Shown: piece by piece, positions 8,457-16,839 of the stretch
How the letters are laid out: each line of letters starts with the position of its first letter
Numbering within the stretch: the stretch's first letter is position 1
Origin: an uncultured Pelagibacteraceae bacterium
GTDB taxonomy: Bacteria > Pseudomonadota > Alphaproteobacteria > Pelagibacterales > Pelagibacteraceae
Direction of reading: 5' to 3'
Assembly (NCBI GenBank): GCA_902534465.1
Contig: CACAPU010000001.1
Span: forward strand, 62,001-126,000
DNA: 64,000 nucleotides
Notes under the pieces: model-generated
Seen by the model: the letters and a program-made list of their open reading frames with translations, nothing else
Told to the model about the DNA's origin: nothing
The model's database searches: none
Translations under genes and position numbers: made by a program

Positions 8457-9400
8457 TATTTTCTCACTGCTCCAAAAGTAATACCTCTCAAAAGGTGTTT
8501 TCTTAAAATAATTGTAAAAATCATCACTGGTAATAAAAATAAAGTTGTACCAGCCCCAATAGCAGGCCAATCCAAACCTCCTTCTCCTATAATTGTCGGG
8601 ATGAATGGTGGAGCTGTTTGTGCGTTAAATTGAGTGAGGAGAACAGCAAATGCATATTCGTTCCATGAAAAAATCATGCAAAAGATTGCTGTTGCAGCAA
8701 TACCGGTCATCGCTTGTGGAAGAACAACTTTAAAGAACGCTTGAAGTCTAGAATATCCATCAATCATAGCTGCTTCTTCGTATTCTTTAGGAATTTCATC
8801 CATAAATCCTTTTAAAAGCCATACTGCTAAACTTAAATTTACTACTGTATATAATATGATCATTCCAAGGTGAGTATCCCCTAAACCTAATTTTCTATAC
8901 ATAATGAATATTGGAACAGCCACCGCTATTGGTGGAAACATCCTGGTAGAAAGAATAAAAAATAATAAATCATCTTTTAATGGAACTCTAAATCTCGAGA
9001 AAGCATACGCCGCTAATGCGCCCAAAAATACGGATGCAAAAGTTGACCCAAAGCCAATTATCATTGAATTTGAGTATCTACCTAAAAATTTTGATGGCCC
9101 CGTTATGACCATTTCTCTACTTCTAACTAATTCTTCATACCAAGTTTCTGGAGCTGGCAAAGAGTCAAGATATTCCTGAGATTGCCTAGATCTATTAGTG
9201 AACAAGTTAACATATCCCTCTAAAGATGGTTCAAACAATACTTCAGGTGGATAAGAAATTGCACTATTAACATTCTTAAAACTTGTCATTACCATCCAAG
9301 AAATAGGTATCAATGTTATTACTGTGTAAACAATAATAATTGTTGCAGCAAGTTTCTTTGAAAACGATGAAGGTTCTAAATATGATCTGGATGTATCCAT
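8456..9400 (-). CDS. ABC transporter permease, MalG/UgpE type
   Basis: 314 residues, with about six membrane segments beginning at the hydrophobic stretch around 17-37 (IIIVYTVITLIPISWMVM). The EAA loop EEAAMIDGYSRLQAFFKVVLP is near residue 215 and contacts the ATPases. The long extracytoplasmic stretch after the first helix (about 40-110, containing NRSRQSQEYL) is typical for the MalG-like subunit. It overlaps both neighbours by one base and pairs with the permease encoded just upstream. Confidence 0.93.
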   Translation of the reverse strand: MDTSRSYLEPSSFSKKLAATIIIVYTVITLIPISWMVMTSFKNVNSAISYPPEVLFEPSLEGYVNLFTNRSRQSQEYLDSLPAPETWYEELVRSREMVITGPSKFLGRYSNSMIIGFGSTFASVFLGALAAYAFSRFRVPLKDDLLFFILSTRMFPPIAVAVPIFIMYRKLGLGDTHLGMIILYTVVNLSLAVWLLKGFMDEIPKEYEEAAMIDGYSRLQAFFKVVLPQAMTGIAATAIFCMIFSWNEYAFAVLLTQFNAQTAPPFIPTIIGEGGLDWPAIGAGTTLFLLPVMIFTIILRKHLLRGITFGAVRK

Positions 9401-10299
9401 CAGCGTTCCTTTATTTTATTCATTACTTTTACATATACATTTCCAAAACCAAAAATAGTTACAAATAAAATGACAGCAAAAGCTGAACTGTAACCAGTTT
9501 TCCATTTTTCAAATGCTTCTCTTTTTAAATTGATTGAGGCGAGCTCTGTAGCTGAACCAGGGCCACCAGATGTAAGTTCAACGACCATGTCGAACATTTT
9601 GAAATTCTCAATCCCTCTAAATAACAAAGCCAACAATAAAAATGGTAATACAGATGGTAGTGTGATGTATATAAATTGTTGCCATTTACTAGCTCTATCA
9701 ACTTCAGCAGCCTCATATAAATAATTTGGAACTGATCTTAGACCGGCTAAACAAATCAACATTGTAAAAGGTGTCCACATCCAAGTATCAACTATAACTA
9801 TTGACCAAGGTGCGAGTTCACTTGAACCAATCATATCAAAACTTCCAAAATCGTAAAAAAAGTTTACTACGTAATTAAATAAACCTACTTGAGGATTATA
9901 AAGATAAGTCCAAAAAACACCCACAACAGCAGGCGATAACATCATAGGTAATACTATTAGTGTGGTTAATAATTCATTACCTTTAAATTTCCTGTTTAAT
10001 AATAAAGCCAAACCTAATCCTATTACTGCCTGAAGTAACAAAGTCCAAAACATAAAGTTTGCAGTAACCTGCATTTTTTCCCATATGGCCTCTTTATTGA
10101 GAACCTTTATATAATTTTTTAAACCAACAAACTGTGGTTCTCTCCCAATTTTATTTGCGTAAAAATTTGTAAAAGACATTCTGATTGCATAAATCAAAGG
10201 ATAAATATTTATCGCCAATAAAAGAAAGACAGATGGTCCAATGAAAAGCCATGCTACAGCCTTATCAGAAAGTCCTTTAAATTTTTTTTTAACGCTCAT
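9400..10299 (-). CDS. ABC transporter permease, MalF/UgpA type
   Basis: 299 residues with six predicted membrane helices, the first at about 14-35 (AWLFIGPSVFLLLAINIYP, typical for UgpA/MalF-like subunits). The EAA loop reads YEAAEVDRASKWQQFIYITLPS near residue 195. It forms the heterodimeric membrane channel with the next gene product. It is the first gene after the hairpin that follows the binding-protein gene, so its expression is probably set lower than that of the binding protein. Confidence 0.93.
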   Translation of the reverse strand: MSVKKKFKGLSDKAVAWLFIGPSVFLLLAINIYPLIYAIRMSFTNFYANKIGREPQFVGLKNYIKVLNKEAIWEKMQVTANFMFWTLLLQAVIGLGLALLLNRKFKGNELLTTLIVLPMMLSPAVVGVFWTYLYNPQVGLFNYVVNFFYDFGSFDMIGSSELAPWSIVIVDTWMWTPFTMLICLAGLRSVPNYLYEAAEVDRASKWQQFIYITLPSVLPFLLLALLFRGIENFKMFDMVVELTSGGPGSATELASINLKREAFEKWKTGYSSAFAVILFVTIFGFGNVYVKVMNKIKER

Positions 10300-10312
10300 A
10301 TGATTTTTTTAA

Positions 10313-10347
10313 GAAAAAAGGGGAGATATTACCTCCCCTTTTTTTTT
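10313..10347 (-). terminator. hairpin between binding-protein and permease genes (attenuating terminator)
   Basis: GGGGAG at 10320-10325 pairs with CTCCCC at 10333-10338 around a 7-base loop, and the stem is extended by A- and T-runs on both sides. Read on the minus strand, the stem is followed by a T-rich stretch. It sits 18 bases past the binding-protein stop. Such a hairpin usually lets the binding protein be made in excess over the downstream transporter genes and protects its mRNA end; that role is inferred. Confidence 0.8.
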
Positions 10348-10366
10348 ATATTTTTAAATATTAATG

Positions 10367-11671
10367 TTAAAGTTTTCCGTCTGCTTCAAATACTTCAACC
10401 CACTCTTCGATAATTTTATCTAGAGCGCCTTTAGCAGTTCCTTTTCCATTAACAACGTAATCATGAATAGCTTCCTGCATAGGTAACATTAACTCAACAA
10501 ATGTTGGTTCTTGCCAAAAATCTTTGACAATTCCCATTGAGTCCAAGAAACCTTGGGCATAAACTGTAGATGTAGGGAACGATGGTGAATTTAATACATC
10601 ATTATGACATGAATATCCGCCTAAATCCCACCATTTTTGCTGTACATCTGGTCTTGCAAACCATTTAATATATTCTAATGCAAGATCTTGTTTATCTGAA
10701 TATTTAACAACAGATATACCTTGTCCACCTAATGTTGCAGCAGCTACGTTTTGTTTTGGATTTGCAAAGAAACCACTAACTCTTCCGTCGCTATCTTCTT
10801 TAGAAACACCTGGCCAAAAAGCATACCAGTTCATTTGGAATGCTACTTGTCCTGATTTATATGCATCTAAGTTTGCTACCATATAAGCATCAGAGTGTCC
10901 TGGAGGAGCACAGTCCTCATATAATTTTCTATAGAACTCTACAGCTTCTACTGCTTGCGGAGAATTGAAATAACCTTCCATATCGTACGGTTTGTTTGGA
11001 TTTTCATACTCCATACCCCATGCATACATAGCAGCAGTTACACCCATTGTAATACCTTCAGATCCACGCTCTGTATTTATAGCAGCACCGTATCTTTTTT
11101 GACCATCAATTTCTCTTCCTTGGAAAAAAGTACACATGTCATATAGCTGATCCCAACTAGCAGGTACACCTAAATCATAACCATGTTTCTTTTTGAATTC
11201 AGATTTAAGCTCAGGTCTATCAAACCAGTCTTTTCTATAAGCCCATGCTAATGCATCTCCCATAGCTGGTAGTGCATAATAGTTTTCACTTCCTTTTGGC
11301 CATGTTGAATACGCATAAACTGTTGCAGGTGAGAAATCGTTCATTGAAATTCCTTCTTTATCAAAAAAGTCATTCAATTTTACGTAGTGTCCATACACTG
11401 CACCAGCACCGATCCATTGTGAGTCACCAATTAACAAGTCAAAAGTTTTACCTTTGTTGTTAAGTTCGTTCAACATACGATCAGCAAAATTAGGCCATGG
11501 TACGAATTCGAAGTTAACATCTATTCCTGTCTCTGCTGTAAACTCTTTTGTAAGTTCTTGTAGTGCATTAGCAGGGTCCCAAGCGGCCCATCCTAATGTT
11601 ATTGACTTAGCATTTGAATTTGCAGAAAAAGTAAATAGAGAAACAAACAATAAAATCATTATTTTTTTCAT
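10367..11671 (-). CDS. extracellular solute-binding protein (family 1) for sugar/polyol uptake
   Basis: The start at 11671 is chosen because AGGAGA precedes it and a signal peptide follows (MKKIMILLFVSLFTFSANSNA); the frame extending to 11716 has none. The 434-residue mature protein is of the MalE-like size and fold, with ITLGWAAWDPANALQELTKEF at its N-terminus and many Trp/Tyr residues (FQMNWYAFWPG, QQKWWDLGGYSC) suited to sugar binding. It acts in the periplasm and delivers substrate to the two permeases downstream. The DhaKL kinase, isomerase and dehydrogenase genes around it suggest a sugar, polyol or tetritol, but the ligand cannot be read from the sequence. Confidence 0.92.
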   Translation of the reverse strand: MKKIMILLFVSLFTFSANSNAKSITLGWAAWDPANALQELTKEFTAETGIDVNFEFVPWPNFADRMLNELNNKGKTFDLLIGDSQWIGAGAVYGHYVKLNDFFDKEGISMNDFSPATVYAYSTWPKGSENYYALPAMGDALAWAYRKDWFDRPELKSEFKKKHGYDLGVPASWDQLYDMCTFFQGREIDGQKRYGAAINTERGSEGITMGVTAAMYAWGMEYENPNKPYDMEGYFNSPQAVEAVEFYRKLYEDCAPPGHSDAYMVANLDAYKSGQVAFQMNWYAFWPGVSKEDSDGRVSGFFANPKQNVAAATLGGQGISVVKYSDKQDLALEYIKWFARPDVQQKWWDLGGYSCHNDVLNSPSFPTSTVYAQGFLDSMGIVKDFWQEPTFVELMLPMQEAIHDYVVNGKGTAKGALDKIIEEWVEVFEADGKL

Positions 11672-11786
11672 TTTATCTCCTATTAATTTAATTATTCTTA
11701 ATAATAGTCTATCCAAGAAGACTTGTGCCTGCTAGTATTTTTTTTGTAAAAAATAGTTGGGTAAAAATTAAAGAGAAAGGGGAATT

Positions 11787-12842
11787 ATGAACAAAATAAA
11801 AGGTCCTGCAATTTTCCTAGCACAATTTGTAGGCGAAGATGCACCGTTTAATTCTTTAGATAATATTTGCAAATGGGCATCATCTCTTGGTTACAAAGGT
11901 ATACAAATTCCAAGTTGGGATGGTAGATTAATTGATTTAAAAAAAGCATCTGAAAGTAAAGATTATTGTGATGAGATTAAAGGAATTGCTAAATCACACA
12001 ATTTAGAAATTACAGAATTATCAACTCACCTACAAGGTCAACTTGTTGCAGTACATCCTGCTTATGACACTGCCTTTGATGGTTTTGCTGCACCTGAAGT
12101 AAGAGGAAATCCCAAAGCAAGACAAGAATGGGCTGTAAATCAATTAATGATGGCTGGAAAAGCATCAAACAGTCTAGGAATAGATAAACATGTAACTTTT
12201 TCAGGAGCACTTGCTTGGCCTTATGTTTACCCTTGGCCTCAGAGACCTGAAGGGTTAATTGAAAATGCATTTGATGAACTATCAAAAAGATGGAAGCCAA
12301 TTCTTGATCACTTTGATAATAATGGGGTTGATTTATGTTATGAAATACATCCAGGTGAAGATCTTCATGATGGTGTAACTTTTGAAATGTTCTTAGAAAG
12401 AGTTGGTAATCACAAAAGATGTAATATGCTTTTTGATCCAAGTCATTATGTTCTACAGCATCTGGATTATTTAGCTCATATTGACATTTATCATGAGAAG
12501 ATAAAAATGTTTCACGTTAAAGATGCTGAGTTAAATCCATCTGGGAAACAAGGAGTGTACGGTGGATTTCAATCATGGGTAAATAGAGCTGGTAGATTTA
12601 GATCGCTTGGTGATGGACAAGTTGATTTTAAATCTATATTTTCAAAATTAACTTCATATGATTATGATGGTTGGGCAGTTCTTGAATGGGAATGCTGCCT
12701 TAAACATCCAGAAGATGGAGCAAGAGAGGGAGCAGAATTTATTAAAAATCATATAATTAATACAACAGAAAAAGCTTTTGATGATTTTGCAGGTAGCGGA
12801 GCTGACCATGAAGCAAACAAAAAAATGCTAGGCATTAATTAA
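11787..12842 (+). CDS. sugar phosphate isomerase/epimerase, TIM-barrel (AP endonuclease family 2 fold)
   Basis: 351 residues, preceded by the ribosome site AAAGGGGA. The xylose-isomerase-like barrel shows the expected metal-ligand series: E in CYEIHPGED near 192, D in LFDPSHYV near 217, H in MFHVKDAE near 245, and E in LEWECC near 295. Such enzymes isomerise or epimerise ketoses. It is transcribed divergently from the binding-protein operon and overlaps the dehydrogenase gene by one base, so it very probably works on the imported sugar or its DhaKL product. Which interconversion it performs is open. Confidence 0.88.
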   Translation: MNKIKGPAIFLAQFVGEDAPFNSLDNICKWASSLGYKGIQIPSWDGRLIDLKKASESKDYCDEIKGIAKSHNLEITELSTHLQGQLVAVHPAYDTAFDGFAAPEVRGNPKARQEWAVNQLMMAGKASNSLGIDKHVTFSGALAWPYVYPWPQRPEGLIENAFDELSKRWKPILDHFDNNGVDLCYEIHPGEDLHDGVTFEMFLERVGNHKRCNMLFDPSHYVLQHLDYLAHIDIYHEKIKMFHVKDAELNPSGKQGVYGGFQSWVNRAGRFRSLGDGQVDFKSIFSKLTSYDYDGWAVLEWECCLKHPEDGAREGAEFIKNHIINTTEKAFDDFAGSGADHEANKKMLGIN

Positions 12843-13996
12843 TGAATAGAAAAATACGCATCGGTATGGTTGGTGGTGGTAAAGATGCTTTTATTGGAAG
12901 TGTCCACAGAATAGCTTTAAGACTTGATGGGTATTATGAATTAGTTGCTGGATCATTTTCATCTGACTTTGAAAATTCAAAAGAAACTGGAAAAATTCTT
13001 GGTCTAGAAAATGATAGGATCTATAAAACCTATCAAGAGATGGCTGAAAAAGAGTCAACTAGAGCAGATGGTGTTGATGTAGTTTCAATAGTAACTCCAA
13101 ATCATTTACATGTGCCTATTGCAAAAATTTTTGCAGAAAATGGGATACATATTATTTGCGATAAGCCAATTGGTATGTCTAGTAAGGAAGCAATAGATCT
13201 TAAAAAGGTAATTGAAAGCAAAAAATTAATATTTGCTTTGACACATAATTACACTGGATATCCTATGGTTCGACATGCAAGATCTTTGGTTCAAAAAGGG
13301 GACTTGGGTTCTTTAAGAGTTATTCAAGCTGAATATCCACAAGATTGGTTAACAACAAAAGCAGAGGATAGTGGATTAAAGCAAGCCGAATGGAGAACTG
13401 ATCCCAATAGATCTGGCGCTGGTGGTTGTATAGGAGATATTGGAACACATGCTTATAATTTGATTAGGTTTATAACTGGATTGGAGGTAGATGAAATTTC
13501 AGCTGATATTCATACATTTGTTGAAGGGAGAAAAGTAGATGATAATGCCCAAATAATGCTAAGATTTAAAGGGGGTGCAAAAGGATCAATATGGTCAAGC
13601 CAAGTAGCAGTTGGAAATGAAAATAATCTTAAAATTAGAATATATGGAGAAAATGCTGGAATTGAGTGGAGACAAGAAGACCCAAATTACTTGAGTTATA
13701 CTAAATTTGGTAGCCCTGCTCAAAACATTACAAGAGGAAGCAATATTACTAGTGATGAAGCTAAAAATGTAACAAGAATTCCCCAAGGTCATCCAGAAGG
13801 TTATTTAGAAGGTTTTGCTAATATTTATAGTGATGTTTACAAAGAGCTATCAGCTAATATTGATAGACAAGAATATGATAAGTCAAATAATTGTTATCCT
13901 ACAATTGATGATGGAATTGATGGAATGAAGTTTATAGAAAACGTTATTAAGTCAAGTAAGAACAATAGTAAATGGATCGAATTTAATTCTAATTAA
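12842..13996 (+). CDS. Gfo/Idh/MocA-family oxidoreductase
   Basis: 384 residues. The N-terminal Rossmann fold begins IRIGMVGGGKDAFIGSVHR and contains the family hallmark CDKPIGM (about 109-115), whose lysine is catalytic. The C-terminal domain has GGCIGDIGTHAYNLIRF with the second catalytic histidine near residue 203. These proteins oxidise or reduce sugars and inositols with NAD(P). It is translationally coupled to the isomerase upstream, so the two probably act in succession on the transported sugar. Confidence 0.92.
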   Translation: MNRKIRIGMVGGGKDAFIGSVHRIALRLDGYYELVAGSFSSDFENSKETGKILGLENDRIYKTYQEMAEKESTRADGVDVVSIVTPNHLHVPIAKIFAENGIHIICDKPIGMSSKEAIDLKKVIESKKLIFALTHNYTGYPMVRHARSLVQKGDLGSLRVIQAEYPQDWLTTKAEDSGLKQAEWRTDPNRSGAGGCIGDIGTHAYNLIRFITGLEVDEISADIHTFVEGRKVDDNAQIMLRFKGGAKGSIWSSQVAVGNENNLKIRIYGENAGIEWRQEDPNYLSYTKFGSPAQNITRGSNITSDEAKNVTRIPQGHPEGYLEGFANIYSDVYKELSANIDRQEYDKSNNCYPTIDDGIDGMKFIENVIKSSKNNSKWIEFNSN

Positions 13997-14048
13997 ATTT
14001 TGTTGATAAATATAATTAATAAAACCCATTTTGATATTTATTTTTTTT

Positions 14049-14130
14049 TATAATTTGAAATCAATTTTTTAGAATGATAAATTATGTTTACCATATCTCA
14101 TGGTAAAAAAGAGACCGATATCGCATCGGT
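14049..14130 (+). promoter_or_regulatory. -10 box and tandem hairpin leader of the small basic protein gene
   Basis: TATAAT lies at 14049-14054, but I cannot find a convincing -35 at 16-18 bases. Two perfect inverted repeats follow closely: TTTACCAT/ATGGTAAA at 14087-14107 (5-base loop) and ACCGAT/ATCGGT at 14114-14130 (5-base loop). Both lie ahead of the AAGGAG site at 14157. The spacing and perfection suggest a structured 5' leader that could bind a protein or control translation. An alternative is that the first repeat falls inside a longer coding frame starting at 14084. Confidence 0.5.
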
Positions 14131-14167
14131 TAAAAGCGAGTTTTGGAAAAACAAACAAGGAGAGTGT

Positions 14168-14359
14168 ATGAAAAGAATGCACAGAGTATTAAGTTCGTTT
14201 AGCCGAGGCTCAAAGAACGCTAGGCTAAATCAACTTATGTTTCGAAACTTGAAAACTGTAGAAACTAATGCAAATGGCACAAGTGGATACGTAATCAAAT
14301 CTGGAAAAAATTCAGGAGAAACATTAGGTCACTTAAAGAAAGAGGCTAAAAAGTTTTAG
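14168..14359 (+). CDS. small basic protein of unknown function (63 aa)
   Basis: I start at the ATG at 14168 because AAGGAG precedes it at five bases, whereas the ATG at 14084 in the same frame has no ribosome site and would put the two leader hairpins into coding sequence. The 63-residue product is strongly basic (MKRMHRVLSSFSRGSKNARL at its start, GHLKKEAKKF at its end), with no membrane segment or cysteine. Local base composition is visibly richer in G and C than its neighbours. A further 7-base inverted repeat (TTTAGCC/GGCTAAA, 14198-14229) lies inside the gene. It has its own terminator and looks monocistronic. Nucleic-acid binding is possible from charge alone; I do not recognise the family. 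Confidence 0.6.
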   Translation: MKRMHRVLSSFSRGSKNARLNQLMFRNLKTVETNANGTSGYVIKSGKNSGETLGHLKKEAKKF

Positions 14360-14372
14360 CTTAAAGAATGAG

Positions 14373-14410
14373 ATATGGGGCAATCATATTTATATGCCCC
14401 ATATTTTTTC
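14373..14410 (+). terminator. Rho-independent terminator
   Basis: ATATGGGGCA at 14373-14382 pairs perfectly with TGCCCCATAT at 14395-14404 across a 12-base loop, followed by TTTTTT. It closes the small basic protein gene and also separates it from the convergent cupin gene. It is the strongest terminator in the window. Confidence 0.9.
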
Positions 14411-14414
14411 CTTC

Positions 14415-14816
14415 CTATTTTACTGGTGTCATAATTTTTTGACCTTCAACTCCCATCGCAACAACAATCGCTTTAACAGGAACGTCTCCAATATTTTTTG
14501 ATTCATGGACTACACCCACATCTTCTACGAATGCATCTCCAGCTTTATAGATATAGCTTTTGCCTCCTTGGGTAAGCTCAATCTCTCCTTGCTGAATCAT
14601 TATTAATACCGGAAAAGAGTGGGTATGAGGAACGACCGGACCTCCTACAGGAACATTAAACTCAAAAGCAGTTATCTTTGCTTTGCCTGAAGGATATACT
14701 ATATCGTTACCCATTCCAGTTTGACTTGTAGATATAATTCTCTTTACATGTCCATCAGCTAAAACTGAATTTTTTATAACAAATATTGCAAAGAGAGTGA
14801 TTATTATTTTTTTCAT
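14415..14816 (-). CDS. exported cupin-domain protein
   Basis: 133 residues beginning with a signal peptide (MKKIIITLFAIFVIKNSVLA). The single cupin barrel has the metal motif PHTHSFPVLIMIQQGE near 62-77 and the second motif with H103 (EDVGVVHESKN). The fold is common and can bind a small ligand or act as an enzyme; here it would be periplasmic. Nothing in the neighbours (SOUL protein downstream on the same strand) fixes a function. Confidence 0.85.
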   Translation of the reverse strand: MKKIIITLFAIFVIKNSVLADGHVKRIISTSQTGMGNDIVYPSGKAKITAFEFNVPVGGPVVPHTHSFPVLIMIQQGEIELTQGGKSYIYKAGDAFVEDVGVVHESKNIGDVPVKAIVVAMGVEGQKIMTPVK

Positions 14817-14891
14817 ATATTACCTTTCTGATTATGAGATAATAGAACACAAATGTTTTTTTATACGATATGACAAAAAGGTTTTTAGAAA

Positions 14892-15458
14892 TTATTTATT
14901 CCAAGAAACTTTAAACATTACTTCATTTCTTCTCATCATAGGTAACGTAAAGGGACCATTATATGTCGCTCTTATTGCAGGTCCGTTAATATTTATATTA
15001 TCTTCAAGAAGCTTTTGATTAAGAATATCTCTGTGTTTTAAAAAATTATTTTCAGATGCTCTACCAGAATATTGAATAACTGCAAAATGACCCTCTTCAA
15101 TTGTTGAAATTTTTATTTCTGGATTATTTGGAAGAGGAGCATTATCTTTTGTAAATTTAGATGGTAAATAGAATCGCATATAATACCCTTCATCTTTTTC
15201 TCCTTGGGTTACTGGAACTGTCATTTTAATTTCTTCAGATTTATTGTTTTGTCCTGAGATATATTTAAAGAGTTTTCTAAAACTGTTATCATCATTTTTA
15301 TTAATAACTTCTACAACCAACCTATCTTTATAGTGTCTTATCTCATAAGTATCAGTTGAATGAACTATATTATAAGTAGCTTCTTCATATGCCATTGATG
15401 AAGAATATTGGAAATTAAAAGATAAAAAAATTAAAAAAAATATAATTATTTTTCTCAT
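14892..15458 (-). CDS. SOUL-family heme-binding-type protein, exported
   Basis: 188 residues with a hydrophobic signal peptide (about 1-23). The SOUL/HBP domain is recognisable by YNIVHSTDTYEIRHYKDRLV near the start, FRKLFKYISGQNNKSEEIKM, MTVPVTQ and the closing MMRRNEVMFKVSW. SOUL proteins bind tetrapyrroles in eukaryotes; bacterial periplasmic members are poorly studied. It follows the aminotransferase gene by five bases. Confidence 0.85.
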   Translation of the reverse strand: MRKIIIFFLIFLSFNFQYSSSMAYEEATYNIVHSTDTYEIRHYKDRLVVEVINKNDDNSFRKLFKYISGQNNKSEEIKMTVPVTQGEKDEGYYMRFYLPSKFTKDNAPLPNNPEIKISTIEEGHFAVIQYSGRASENNFLKHRDILNQKLLEDNININGPAIRATYNGPFTLPMMRRNEVMFKVSWNK

Positions 15459-15463
15459 ATTAC

Positions 15464-16612
15464 TTACAAGTAATTTTCATTCATGAATAAGTTAATTCTT
15501 TTCATGCCTTCAACAATATCATCAGTACTTCTAGCGTAAGAAAATCTTATGGTGGAATTACCTCTTTTTTGATCAAAATCTAATCCAGGAGTTATGGCAA
15601 CTCCAGCTTTATCTAACACTTCCTTACAGAAATTAAGGCTATCATTGGAATATTTAGAAATATCTACATAAATATAAAATGCACCATCAGGAGGAGAAAA
15701 TTTTCCTAATCCAGCTTTAGGTAATTCTTCTAAAAGTATTTCTCTATTTTTTTTATAAACATTTACATTTTCATTTAATTCAATATTCGCGTCCATTGCT
15801 GATAACGCTGTTAATTGGCTTACATGTGGTGGACATATAAATAAATTTTGTGATAATCTTTCTACTTGTCTTACATGATCTTCTGGAACAATCATCCAAC
15901 CTATTCGCCAACCTGTCATTGAAAAATATTTAGAAAAAGAATTTATAACATAACATTTATTTGTTATTTCTAGCGCTGTTGTGGGATTATTTTCATATTG
16001 AATACCGTGGTATATTTCATCGCTTATAAAGCTTACATTATTTTCGTGTGCAGTGTTTATTAAATTTTTTAGAGTTTCCTTATCAACCATCGATCCAGTA
16101 GGATTTGCAGGAGATGCAACAAGAATACCATTTAAATTATTTTTTTTTATATCTTCAGGTACTGGCTGAAATTTATTTTGTATTTCAGTTTGAATATCTA
16201 CTGGAATTAAATCTTGAGATTTTAAAATTTGTCGGTAGCTAGGATAGCCAGGTGCTGCTATACCCACTCTATCACCAATATTAAACAAAGATGTAAAAGA
16301 TAAAATAAAAGCTCCAGATGAACCTACGGTTATTACAACTCTATTTGGATTTAAATCAATGTTGTACCAAACTCCGTATAACTTAGAAATACGTTCTCTC
16401 AAAGCAGGAAGTCCAAGAGTAACCGTATAACCTAAGTTATTATTAGATATTTCTTTAGTGATAAATTTTTTTGCTAATTTTGGAGCTGGGGTACCTGGCT
16501 GCCCTACTTCCATATGTATAATATGTTTGCCATTTTTTTCAGCTATTCTAGCAGACTCCATTACATCCATTACAATAAACGGATCAACATTGCTTCTTTT
16601 TGAATTTTTCAT
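15464..16612 (-). CDS. class I/II pyridoxal-phosphate aminotransferase
   Basis: 382 residues, the normal length for fold-type I aminotransferases of the aspartate group. The PLP lysine lies in SFSKYFSMTGWRIGW near 228-242, the substrate-binding region VASPANPTGSMV near 164-175 and the conserved FSYARS arginine near 365. It transfers amino groups between an amino acid and a 2-oxo acid; which one is not clear. It follows a small ORF by 23 bases on the same strand. Confidence 0.93.
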   Translation of the reverse strand: MKNSKRSNVDPFIVMDVMESARIAEKNGKHIIHMEVGQPGTPAPKLAKKFITKEISNNNLGYTVTLGLPALRERISKLYGVWYNIDLNPNRVVITVGSSGAFILSFTSLFNIGDRVGIAAPGYPSYRQILKSQDLIPVDIQTEIQNKFQPVPEDIKKNNLNGILVASPANPTGSMVDKETLKNLINTAHENNVSFISDEIYHGIQYENNPTTALEITNKCYVINSFSKYFSMTGWRIGWMIVPEDHVRQVERLSQNLFICPPHVSQLTALSAMDANIELNENVNVYKKNREILLEELPKAGLGKFSPPDGAFYIYVDISKYSNDSLNFCKEVLDKAGVAITPGLDFDQKRGNSTIRFSYARSTDDIVEGMKRINLFMNENYL

Positions 16613-16635
16613 TTTTAATTTGATTTTAAAAAAAT

Positions 16636-16827
16636 TTATAAATTAATTTTAAAAGTTCTTGCAGATTTTTCTTCAGAAATTTTAAGAATTTTGAATTTAG
16701 ATGTTTTCTCTAATTTTTTACCTTTGTTTGTCACAAATGATTTCATTTTTTTTACTTCTCCCTCAGGCATCTTTCTTGTGTACTTAAGTGTATGTTTTTT
16801 CGAGCCTATAACAAAGATTGTTTTCAT
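16636..16827 (-). CDS. small lysine-rich hypothetical protein (63 aa)
   Basis: 63 residues, about a quarter of them lysine, with no cysteine or membrane segment. It fills the space between the histidine phosphatase and aminotransferase genes, is collinear with both and has codon use like its neighbours, which supports a real gene. No family is recognised. Confidence 0.55.
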   Translation of the reverse strand: MKTIFVIGSKKHTLKYTRKMPEGEVKKMKSFVTNKGKKLEKTSKFKILKISEEKSARTFKINL

Positions 16828-16839
16828 AATTTCTATATA

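Noticed and set aside
11680-11786. Operator for a sugar regulator between the divergent sugar genes
   Set aside because: Only a 4-bp inverted repeat (CAAG-n4-CTTG) is visible, too weak to call.
12010-12441. 143-aa open frame on the minus strand
   Set aside because: It lies fully opposite the isomerase gene, is rich in His, Gln and Leu as mirror frames are, and has no ribosome site.
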